DNA from: Variovorax sp. Root411
Lineage (GTDB): Bacteria > Pseudomonadota > Gammaproteobacteria > Burkholderiales > Burkholderiaceae_C
Assembly (NCBI RefSeq): GCF_001425205.1
Contig: NZ_LMDW01000012.1
Span: forward strand, 1,146-65,145
Direction of reading: 5' to 3'
DNA: 64,000 bases
Shown here in pieces: positions 26,060 to 33,273 of this stretch. The notes beneath the pieces were generated by a model that was not told the DNA's origin, made no database searches, and saw nothing but the letters and a program-made list of their open reading frames with translations. Made by a program: the position numbers and the translations under genes. The number at the start of each line of letters is the position of its first letter. Position 1 is the first letter of the stretch.

Positions 26060-28441
26060 TCAGTTCTGAAGGATCTTCGAACCCTTCATGAGGATGTTCC
26101 CGCCCGCCTTCTGGTTGATCTTTCCGGAGGCGTCGATCGTGATGTCTTTGCCCTTGATCACGATGGTTCCATCCTTCTTCATCGTGATGCTGGCGCTGCC
26201 GGTGGTGATGGAGACGGAGTCGCCCGCACTGATGACGAGGTTCTTGCCCACGGACAGCGAATCGTCCTTGGCCACGCTGGCGGTCCGCCCCGCGCCCACG
26301 GTGCGCGACTCGTCCGCGCCCACGTTGGTCGACAGGTTGGCCCCCACATCCACCGACCGGTTCGCTCCGATCGTGCTCGACTGGTTCGCGCCGACCGTGA
26401 CGGTCTGGCTCGCCCCCACGGTGATGGCCTGCATCGCCCCCACCGTGATCTCCTGCGCCGCCCCGACGGTGATCGTCTCGTTGATCCCCACCGTGTGCGT
26501 GCGCTGCAGCGCCACCGTGGCCGTCTCGCTCGCGCCGACCGTGATCGCGCGGTTCTGGCCGATGGAAATCGTCTCGTTCAGATCCACCGTCTCCGTGCGG
26601 TTCTGGTGGATCGTGATGGTCTCGTTCTTGTCCACCGTTTCCGTGCGCTGCCCGTGCACCGTGATCGTTTCGTTGTTGTCGACCGTCTCGGTGCGGTCGT
26701 GCTTCACGTGCGTGGTCTCGTCGTGGTCGATGGTCTTGACGCGGTCGTGGCCGACCCAGTGCGACTCATCGTTCTCGACCTCGATGTCCTGGTTCTTCTC
26801 GGCATGCAGGTACACCTGCTCCGCGCCCTTCTTGTCCTCGAAGCGGAACTCGTTGCAGTTGGCTGCGCTGCCCTTGGGCGTGGAGCGCGTGCGAAAACCG
26901 CTTTGGGTGTGCGAACCGAAAGGAATCGGCTGATCGTCGTTGTAGACGCGGCCCACGATCAGGGGGCGGTCGGGGTCGCCGTTCAAAAAATCGACGATCA
27001 CCTCCTGGCCGATGCGCGGGCAGAAGTACCCGCCCCAGCCCTTGCCGGCCCACGGTTGCGACACGCGCACCCAGCAGGTCGACTTCTCGTTGCTCTTGTC
27101 GTAACGGTCCCAGTGGAAGTGCACCTTCACGCGGCCGAAGTCGTCGGCGTGGATCTCCTCGCCCGACGGGCCCACGACGATGGCCGATTGCGGCCCAGGC
27201 ATCACCACGCGCGGCGTGAGCCGTGGCGGGCGGAACGGCATGTCGACCGGAAACACGGTCAGCAGGAAGGCGCAGGCACCCGGCTGGCTCGCATTCATCA
27301 GCGCCGGCATGCGCGAGACCACGGCATCGAAAGCGCCCAGCGTGTCGGCCAGCACGGCATCGTCGGCCAGCGCTTCGTGCAGCAGCCCGGTCACGGTGCT
27401 GCGCGGCGCTTCGATGTCGGCGCCTTCGTAGCCCGGGTGGCTCGCGACGAAGGTGCAGGCAGCGATCACGTAGTCGCTGTCGCGCGTGCCGTCGGGGTCG
27501 TTCTCGAACTTGAAGCTGCGGCCCGCGGCCACGTCGGGCCAGGGCGTGAGCGCCCAGTGGCGCTGGCGGCGCGCGCCTATCTCCTCGCCACGCAGCTTGC
27601 CCTTGTCGTCGGCATCGCCGCCGGTGAAGTAGCCGCCCGCGAACTCGAAGGCCTCGAACTCGGCCAGTTCGTGCTTGTCGGGCGTGCCGCCGTCCGCTTC
27701 GAGCTTCTTCTTGATGGCCTTGAAATCGCTGTCGGCGGAGGCGTACTTGCCGGTGTCGAATTGCCGCTCGCTGACCCAGCGCGAGACTTCGTTGAAGCGC
27801 GCCTCGGCCGCGTCGCTCGAAACGTAGCGCAGGGTGCCGGCTGCGGGCAGCTTGTCGTGCGCCATGTCGCTGGCGTCCGACATGTGCATGGTGCCGGGCG
27901 CGTCATGCGCGTCGAACCAGTAGTAGATGCCCTCATCTTCCAAGAGCCGCGACAGGAACTGGTAGTCGCTCTCCTGGTGCTGCACGCAGTAGCGGCGCGG
28001 CTTGTGGGTACCCACCACGTTGTCGGTGCGGGTCTTCTTGAAGCGCTTGATCGGACTGTCCTCGAACACCGCGTCGAGCACGTCGAGCACGGGCTTTTCC
28101 TGCAGGATGCGCGAGTTGCTGCGCTTGGTGAGCAGCCAGAACCACGAGCGCAGCGTGAAGCGGTATTCGTGGTACCGGCCTGCATGGCCCGCGCGCACGA
28201 AGCGCACCGCGTGGCCCTGGCAGTGCCGCTCATGCCTGGCGCCGTCGAAATCCTCGAAGCCGATGACGATGTCGAAGGCGCGCCCGAGGATGTCCTTGGC
28301 GTCGATGGCCTTGTTCTCCGAAAGCACGGTGAGTTCATACGTCGACGGGCGTGCCAGTGCCTCGTGACCCACGATGCGCCAGAACATCAGCTCGTCCTTC
28401 ACGGGCGAGTCGCTCTCGATGCGGAACTCATGATCAGCCAT
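26060..28441 (-). CDS. vgrG: VgrG/TssI spike protein (first copy)
   Basis: A 793-residue spike. Residues 1-380 are gp27-like (FRIESDSPVKDELMFWRI, DSPIKRFKKT, CVQHQESDYQFLSRLLEDEG). The gp5 OB-fold follows (HADDFGRVKVHFHWDR, WAGKGWGGYFCPRIGQEV). The C-terminus is a long beta-helix of near-perfect 8-residue repeats of the form xxxTVGAx. The ATG at 28441 matches the N-terminus of the second VgrG. It leads the DUF6484, DUF2169, ketosynthase-like and Tse7-like genes, whose DUF4150 effector it probably carries. Confidence 0.95.
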   Translation of the reverse strand: MADHEFRIESDSPVKDELMFWRIVGHEALARPSTYELTVLSENKAIDAKDILGRAFDIVIGFEDFDGARHERHCQGHAVRFVRAGHAGRYHEYRFTLRSWFWLLTKRSNSRILQEKPVLDVLDAVFEDSPIKRFKKTRTDNVVGTHKPRRYCVQHQESDYQFLSRLLEDEGIYYWFDAHDAPGTMHMSDASDMAHDKLPAAGTLRYVSSDAAEARFNEVSRWVSERQFDTGKYASADSDFKAIKKKLEADGGTPDKHELAEFEAFEFAGGYFTGGDADDKGKLRGEEIGARRQRHWALTPWPDVAAGRSFKFENDPDGTRDSDYVIAACTFVASHPGYEGADIEAPRSTVTGLLHEALADDAVLADTLGAFDAVVSRMPALMNASQPGACAFLLTVFPVDMPFRPPRLTPRVVMPGPQSAIVVGPSGEEIHADDFGRVKVHFHWDRYDKSNEKSTCWVRVSQPWAGKGWGGYFCPRIGQEVIVDFLNGDPDRPLIVGRVYNDDQPIPFGSHTQSGFRTRSTPKGSAANCNEFRFEDKKGAEQVYLHAEKNQDIEVENDESHWVGHDRVKTIDHDETTHVKHDRTETVDNNETITVHGQRTETVDKNETITIHQNRTETVDLNETISIGQNRAITVGASETATVALQRTHTVGINETITVGAAQEITVGAMQAITVGASQTVTVGANQSSTIGANRSVDVGANLSTNVGADESRTVGAGRTASVAKDDSLSVGKNLVISAGDSVSITTGSASITMKKDGTIVIKGKDITIDASGKINQKAGGNILMKGSKILQN

Positions 28442-28500
28442 TGGTGGCCTTTCTCCCCTTGCGCCGGTACGGTGGCGCGGTTTCGCTCTTTCCGTTTCCT

Positions 28501-28896
28501 CTAGGGCGCCAGCAGCAGCACCAGCGTCTGGCTGGGCACCACGCGCACGCCCGGGCAGTTGGTGCTGTTCTGCAGCGATACGCTGGTCAGGCGCGTGGCG
28601 GGCATGCCGTTGAGCAGCACCGTGAACGCACCGGTCAGATGGCGCGAAGGCCCCATGACCGAGCCCGAAGCCACGCCCATGTTCACGCCCGCGTTGTCGC
28701 CATTGGTCATCGGGATGGTGGTGCCCATGTTGTGCGCCGGCGTGCACATGAAAAGAATGGTGGGGCAGTTTGGAATGGCCATCGGCCCCATCGCGATGTT
28801 GGGGTACGGAATGGGCACCGGGCCCGCCGGCGTGGGGGTGAGGCACACGTCGGGAAAGCCCATGTCGGTGCCCATCATCTGGGTGTTGGCGAACAT
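28501..28896 (-). CDS. PAAR-like DUF4150 tip protein
   Basis: A 131-residue protein consisting only of a DUF4150 PAAR-like domain (GFPDVCLTPTPAGPVPIPYPN, AHNMGTTIPMTNGDNAG, FTVLLNGMPATRLTS). There is no C-terminal toxin domain, so it could sharpen the VgrG spike and recruit a separate effector. It lies between DUF3540 (9 bp upstream) and vgrG (59 bp downstream). Confidence 0.85.
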   Translation of the reverse strand: MFANTQMMGTDMGFPDVCLTPTPAGPVPIPYPNIAMGPMAIPNCPTILFMCTPAHNMGTTIPMTNGDNAGVNMGVASGSVMGPSRHLTGAFTVLLNGMPATRLTSVSLQNSTNCPGVRVVPSQTLVLLLAP

Positions 28897-28905
28897 GGGG
28901 TGCTC

Positions 28906-29532
28906 CTAGCCCAGGTGGATCTGCGCGCCGCGCGCCTTGACCAGCTTCTCGCCGTCGATCAGGGCATGTTCGCTGTGGATCTGCAGCAGTTGCCTGGCCT
29001 GCAGCTCCATGTGCCCGGCCTGTGTGCGGTCCAGCCCTTCGGTGCTGCGCATGTGCTGCTGGCTGTGGTGCTGCACGCGATCGAACAGCGTGGAGAGCGT
29101 GGCGCCGATGGCCTTGACCGCGCTGCCCACGAGGTTGAGGCGCTCACCCATCGCATCGGCCTGCTCGCAACTCAGGCGCACCTGTGGCGCGGCCAGCGAC
29201 AGGGTGTCCCGTGCGTTGACGCCGACCCGTTCAGCATTCAATTCGAGCGAGCCCTGGCTTTGCAACTGCATGTCCTGCGCACCGCTGCGTTCCAGCACGG
29301 CCATCACCCACCATTGCTGCTGGTCGTCAACCAGGGCAGCGACGCCATCGCCCGTTTGCAGTGCGACCAGGCAGCTGAAGGCCTGGCGTGCCTGGACCAC
29401 CCGGTCGCCGACGCGCAGCGAAACGGCTTGAGCGGAAACCTCGTGCACCGAGGCCCGGTGCCAACCGGCTTGCGTGGAGGGCGGCTTGTGCGGCGCGGAG
29501 GCCGCACGGCGGGTGGAAAAGGTGGTGCTCAT
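28906..29532 (-). CDS. DUF3540 domain protein of a vgrG cluster
   Basis: A 208-residue protein. The N-terminal 45 residues are basic and low-complexity. An OB-like part follows (VSLRVGDRVVQARQAFSCLV, WWVMAVLERSG), then short repeats (SLELNAERVGVNARDTLSLAAPQVRLSCEQ, seen in pieces) and a helical end. It matches DUF3540 proteins found with DUF2169, pentapeptide and DUF4150 genes. The ATG at 29532 is preferred over longer frames overlapping the pentapeptide gene. Confidence 0.78.
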   Translation of the reverse strand: MSTTFSTRRAASAPHKPPSTQAGWHRASVHEVSAQAVSLRVGDRVVQARQAFSCLVALQTGDGVAALVDDQQQWWVMAVLERSGAQDMQLQSQGSLELNAERVGVNARDTLSLAAPQVRLSCEQADAMGERLNLVGSAVKAIGATLSTLFDRVQHHSQQHMRSTEGLDRTQAGHMELQARQLLQIHSEHALIDGEKLVKARGAQIHLG

Positions 29533-29572
29533 GATGGCCTCGGTGTGAATGGCATTCGATCGATGCGATCGG

Positions 29573-30625
29573 TCAGGCAGGCGCCCACTGCTCGGCGCGC
29601 GCCAGATCGGCGTCGGTGCCCAGCGCCTGGGTGCGGTCCGTGATCTGCGCGTCTTGCAGCAGCGCACCATGGAAGGCGGTGCGAAACAGCTTCGCGTCGC
29701 GCAGGTCTGCGCCTTGCAGGTCGGCGTGCTTGAAGTCGACATAGGTGCAATCGGCCTGCACGAACAACGCGCGCGGCAGCCTGGCCTGCGCGAAATGGCA
29801 TTGGTGCAAATGGGCTGCGGCGAAGTTGGCGCCCGGCAGCGCGGCCTGCGTGAACAGCGCCTGATGCAGCCGGGCTTTCCCGAACCGCACCGATTCGCCC
29901 GCGACCTCGCAGAAAACGGCATGCGGCGCATCCACTTCGCTGAAGTCGCAGCCGTCCAGGGTGCTGCCCTGGAAGTTGCACTGCGCGAGATGGGCACCGG
30001 CAAAACTGCTGCCGCTCAGGTCGGCGCGCGAGAACTGGCAGGACGCGTAGTTACCGCCTCCGAAGTGCTTGTTGCGCAGGCTCACATTGGAGAAGACAAC
30101 CCGGGTCATCGGCGCGCCCATCCAGGTCATCTGATCGAGGTCGCATTCGCTCACCACCGTGTGCGTCCAGCGCGACTGGTCGGCGTTGACATCGATCAGC
30201 CGGCATTTCGACAGCAGGGTGGCATCGAACTGCACGCGCTGCATGCCGGCATGGTCGAGCACGCAGGCATGCAGCTTGGCCATGCCCATCCATGCATCGC
30301 CGAACTGCGCGTGGGTCAGGTCGCACTCGTTGAAGGTGGTGGCATGCAGATTGGCGCCACGAAAGTCCGCATGGTCCAGCTTGCAGCGATTGAACACCGC
30401 ATGACGCAGGTTGACGCCGGCAAAGAGGGCGCCGCCCAGGTCGCACTGGTCGAACACGGCTTCTCGCGCATCGGCTTCGCGCAGGTCGGCACCGCCCCAG
30501 TTGCAGCGCGTGAAGATGCCACCGCCCAGGAAAGCCTTGGCATAGTGGCCGCCGCTGAAGTCCTGCGCCTCGAAGGTTTCGCCCAAGCCTGCGCCCAGCG
30601 AGAGGAGTTCGGCGCTCACCCTCAT
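29573..30625 (-). CDS. Pentapeptide-repeat protein
   Basis: The 350-residue protein is built almost wholly of pentapeptide repeats (A[D/N]LXX-like: CNWGGADLREADAREAVF, ADFRGANLHATTFNECDL), predicting a right-handed quadrilateral beta-helix. The ATG at 30625 overlaps the stop of the DUF2169-pentapeptide gene (ATGA). Such proteins are common in T6SS effector operons, but whether it is an effector, an adaptor or a gyrase-protecting immunity factor cannot be told. Confidence 0.88.
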   Translation of the reverse strand: MRVSAELLSLGAGLGETFEAQDFSGGHYAKAFLGGGIFTRCNWGGADLREADAREAVFDQCDLGGALFAGVNLRHAVFNRCKLDHADFRGANLHATTFNECDLTHAQFGDAWMGMAKLHACVLDHAGMQRVQFDATLLSKCRLIDVNADQSRWTHTVVSECDLDQMTWMGAPMTRVVFSNVSLRNKHFGGGNYASCQFSRADLSGSSFAGAHLAQCNFQGSTLDGCDFSEVDAPHAVFCEVAGESVRFGKARLHQALFTQAALPGANFAAAHLHQCHFAQARLPRALFVQADCTYVDFKHADLQGADLRDAKLFRTAFHGALLQDAQITDRTQALGTDADLARAEQWAPA

Positions 30626-33258
30626 GGCGCACCGCCTCGGGCAGCGCTGCGGGCCGCGGCGAGCGCCTGTTGCTCGGGCGTCAGGCGCGGCCAGGTGCGC
30701 GAGCGCGTGAGCAGCGCGCCGTCGAACTGCGTGTCGCCGCTCAGGGCCGCGCGGGTGAGATCGGCGGCGAACAGATTGGCTTTGCGAAAGTCCGCGCCGA
30801 TCAGGTCGGCATGCGAAAAGATCGCGTCTTGGCAATCGGTGCCCGCCATGCGTGCCTGGGCGCACCGCGCCTTGCGAAAGAGCGTGCCCTTGGCGGAAGC
30901 CAGGCGCAGGTCGGCGCCTTGCAGGTCGGCCATGCCCAGGTTCGCGGCATCGAGCTTGCCCCGGGGTGCGCGCAGTCCGACTGCGCTGCACTCTCCCAGA
31001 TTGGCGCCGGTCAAGTCCGCGCCGCTGGCGTCCAGCCCGTCAAGGACAGTGCCTTTCGCGAACACCGCGCCCTTGGCCTGCGCGCCGACCATGCGCGCGC
31101 CTTGCAGCCGGCAGGTGACGAAGGAGGCGGACTGCAGCGTGGCACCCGAAAAATCCACCCCGCGCGCATCGCACTCGATGAAGCTGGCGCCGCTCAGGTC
31201 TGCTTCGCGCAGGTCGAGACCTTGCAGGTCCAGCTTGTAGAAAATGCCGCCGGCCAGTTGCGCGCAGCCCCAATCGGCGGGGCCCCAGGTGGTTTCGAGC
31301 AGGTTCGCACCGGCCAGGCTGGCGTGGCGCATTTGTGTCTGCGCCAGCGCGGTGTGCATCAGCATCGCGCCGCCCAGGTTGGACCGGTCGAACACCGCGC
31401 CGGCCAGCCTGGCGCGGCCCAGGTTCGCGCCGGTGAAATCCGATGCCACGGCAACGCAGCCCTGCATGTCGGCATGGGCCAGCACGGCACCCGTGAAATT
31501 GCAGCCCGAGATGTTGGCGCCGCGCAGGTCGGTGCTTTCCAGCCACGCGCCGGAAAAATCAAAACCACTGAGGTCCAGCCCGGAGAGGTCGACGCCCGTG
31601 AGGTCCATGCACGGCAACGTGCGGTGCCCGTGCTCCGCCAGCCATTGCGCCTCCTGCCTGCGCCCCGCCCCTTCCTTGCCTTGCAACGGATGCGCCGGCG
31701 GCTGCATGTGGGCCGACTGCAGATAGCCCAGGCGCTCGGTGCCTTCCTTCTGCCGCAGCTTCGCCAGCAGTTGTGCTTCGGGCATCGGCAGCCTGCCTCC
31801 CGACGCCTTGAGTTCGGCGAGATGCCTGTCAGCGGTGTAGAGCGGCGGCCCGCGATGCACAAGGTCGGCCAGCTTCACCTTGTGCTCGTCCTCGAAGCGC
31901 AAGACCTTCTCGAGCTGGGTGACCATGTCGTCCACCGCAGCCCAGTGCTGCTGGTCGGCTTCTTTCTGTTTCGCCTTGATGTACGCAGGCAGTTCACCCA
32001 TGCCCGGCGGCTTTTCGCGCACCGGCATCTTCAGGCCCATGGCGTCGGGGTCCTTGCCACCGGCAATCAGCTTCTCGCGCGCCAGGGCCACGTCGATCTC
32101 GGCGCGCCGGAACTGCGCATCGCCCTGCAGGCCGTCCATCTTGAAGACGGCGCTGGCCTGCTCGAAGTCGGGGTCGGTGGTGTCGATGCCGTCGGGCAGC
32201 AGATCGGAATCGCTCAGGCTTTCGATACCGCCATGCACCGGGTCCAGCCGCTTCGCGAGCACGTCGGCGTAGTGAGCGTCGCCGCGCGGCTCGCCCAGGC
32301 GCTCGACGGCGCTCATCAGGTGCGCGATGTCGGTGCCGTCGTGCTCGGCCACTTCGGCCAGGCCGTGCCAGACCAGCACCATGCGCTCGGCCGCAGGGAA
32401 GAACCACACGGTGGTCAGGCGCATCGGCACTTCCTTGAGCTTGTGCACCTCGGCGCCCGAAGCGACCTGCTCCGACGGCAGCCTGTAGTTGGCGAACACC
32501 CGCACCTTCAGGCCCGGCAGGTTGCCCTGCAGCAAAGGCTTGGCGGGGTGCATGTTCTCCAGCGCGAATGCTTCGTCGCCACGCAGGGGCGCGTCGAGCC
32601 ACTGGTCGCGCGGTGCCATGTTGAAGTGGCGCCAGTCGACATCGGGTGGAAAGCCCGGTGCGTGCGTCTTCAGGTAGCTGTCGTCGTAAGTGCCGCGCAG
32701 CGCGGCGCGCTGCGGGTGCATCACATCCAGTGAGCCGAAACCCGCGGGCCGCACCACGTCGCCGGGTGCACCGACGCGCGAGTCCGGCAATTCGAGCAGG
32801 GGCAGCGCATGCACGCCGTCTACTGCAGCCGCCCCCATGCCCTGCATGTTGTCGGCAAAGCCGGGCCCGCCATAGGCATGGGCCCAGTCCAGCGCCACCG
32901 GCTTGTAGACCTCGGACTGCACGACGCGGTCGTCGTCCCAGTGGCGCGGTGAAAACGCCAGCACCGACTTGACTGCATTGCCAAGCCGCGCGCGCGCCAC
33001 GGCGCCCCGTGCCTGCGGGTCGGCGGCATGGACGCGGCCGACAACCAGGAACTCGGGCGTCAGCTTCGCGACGCCTTCGTCGAGCAGCGGTACGGCCATG
33101 TGCTTCGCCACGCAGTCCCACATCGACTGCTCGCGCAGCAGGCCGCCAGTGGCCGACATCGGAACGAACAGCATCGTGCTCAGGCACAGGCCGGCCTTCG
33201 ACCGGTACTCGATCGGCCTGAAGCTCAGCGCGGCGGTGTTCGGCTTCTGTATCTGCAT
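30622..33258 (-). CDS. DUF2169 plus pentapeptide-repeat fusion protein
   Basis: An 878-residue two-part protein. Residues 1-330 are a DUF2169 domain (LSFRPIEYRSKAGLCLSTML, VYKPVALDWAHAYGGPGF, WFFPAAERMVLVWHG). A charged helical linker of about 180 residues follows. The last 300 residues are pentapeptide repeats (LTGVDLSGLDLSGFDFSG onward). It follows vgrG at 15 bp and precedes the second pentapeptide gene. Probably an adaptor for loading the DUF4150 tip, with the beta-helix as an extra docking or effector arm. Confidence 0.88.
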   Translation of the reverse strand: MQIQKPNTAALSFRPIEYRSKAGLCLSTMLFVPMSATGGLLREQSMWDCVAKHMAVPLLDEGVAKLTPEFLVVGRVHAADPQARGAVARARLGNAVKSVLAFSPRHWDDDRVVQSEVYKPVALDWAHAYGGPGFADNMQGMGAAAVDGVHALPLLELPDSRVGAPGDVVRPAGFGSLDVMHPQRAALRGTYDDSYLKTHAPGFPPDVDWRHFNMAPRDQWLDAPLRGDEAFALENMHPAKPLLQGNLPGLKVRVFANYRLPSEQVASGAEVHKLKEVPMRLTTVWFFPAAERMVLVWHGLAEVAEHDGTDIAHLMSAVERLGEPRGDAHYADVLAKRLDPVHGGIESLSDSDLLPDGIDTTDPDFEQASAVFKMDGLQGDAQFRRAEIDVALAREKLIAGGKDPDAMGLKMPVREKPPGMGELPAYIKAKQKEADQQHWAAVDDMVTQLEKVLRFEDEHKVKLADLVHRGPPLYTADRHLAELKASGGRLPMPEAQLLAKLRQKEGTERLGYLQSAHMQPPAHPLQGKEGAGRRQEAQWLAEHGHRTLPCMDLTGVDLSGLDLSGFDFSGAWLESTDLRGANISGCNFTGAVLAHADMQGCVAVASDFTGANLGRARLAGAVFDRSNLGGAMLMHTALAQTQMRHASLAGANLLETTWGPADWGCAQLAGGIFYKLDLQGLDLREADLSGASFIECDARGVDFSGATLQSASFVTCRLQGARMVGAQAKGAVFAKGTVLDGLDASGADLTGANLGECSAVGLRAPRGKLDAANLGMADLQGADLRLASAKGTLFRKARCAQARMAGTDCQDAIFSHADLIGADFRKANLFAADLTRAALSGDTQFDGALLTRSRTWPRLTPEQQALAAARSAARGGAP

Positions 33259-33273
33259 CTCGGGACGACCTCG

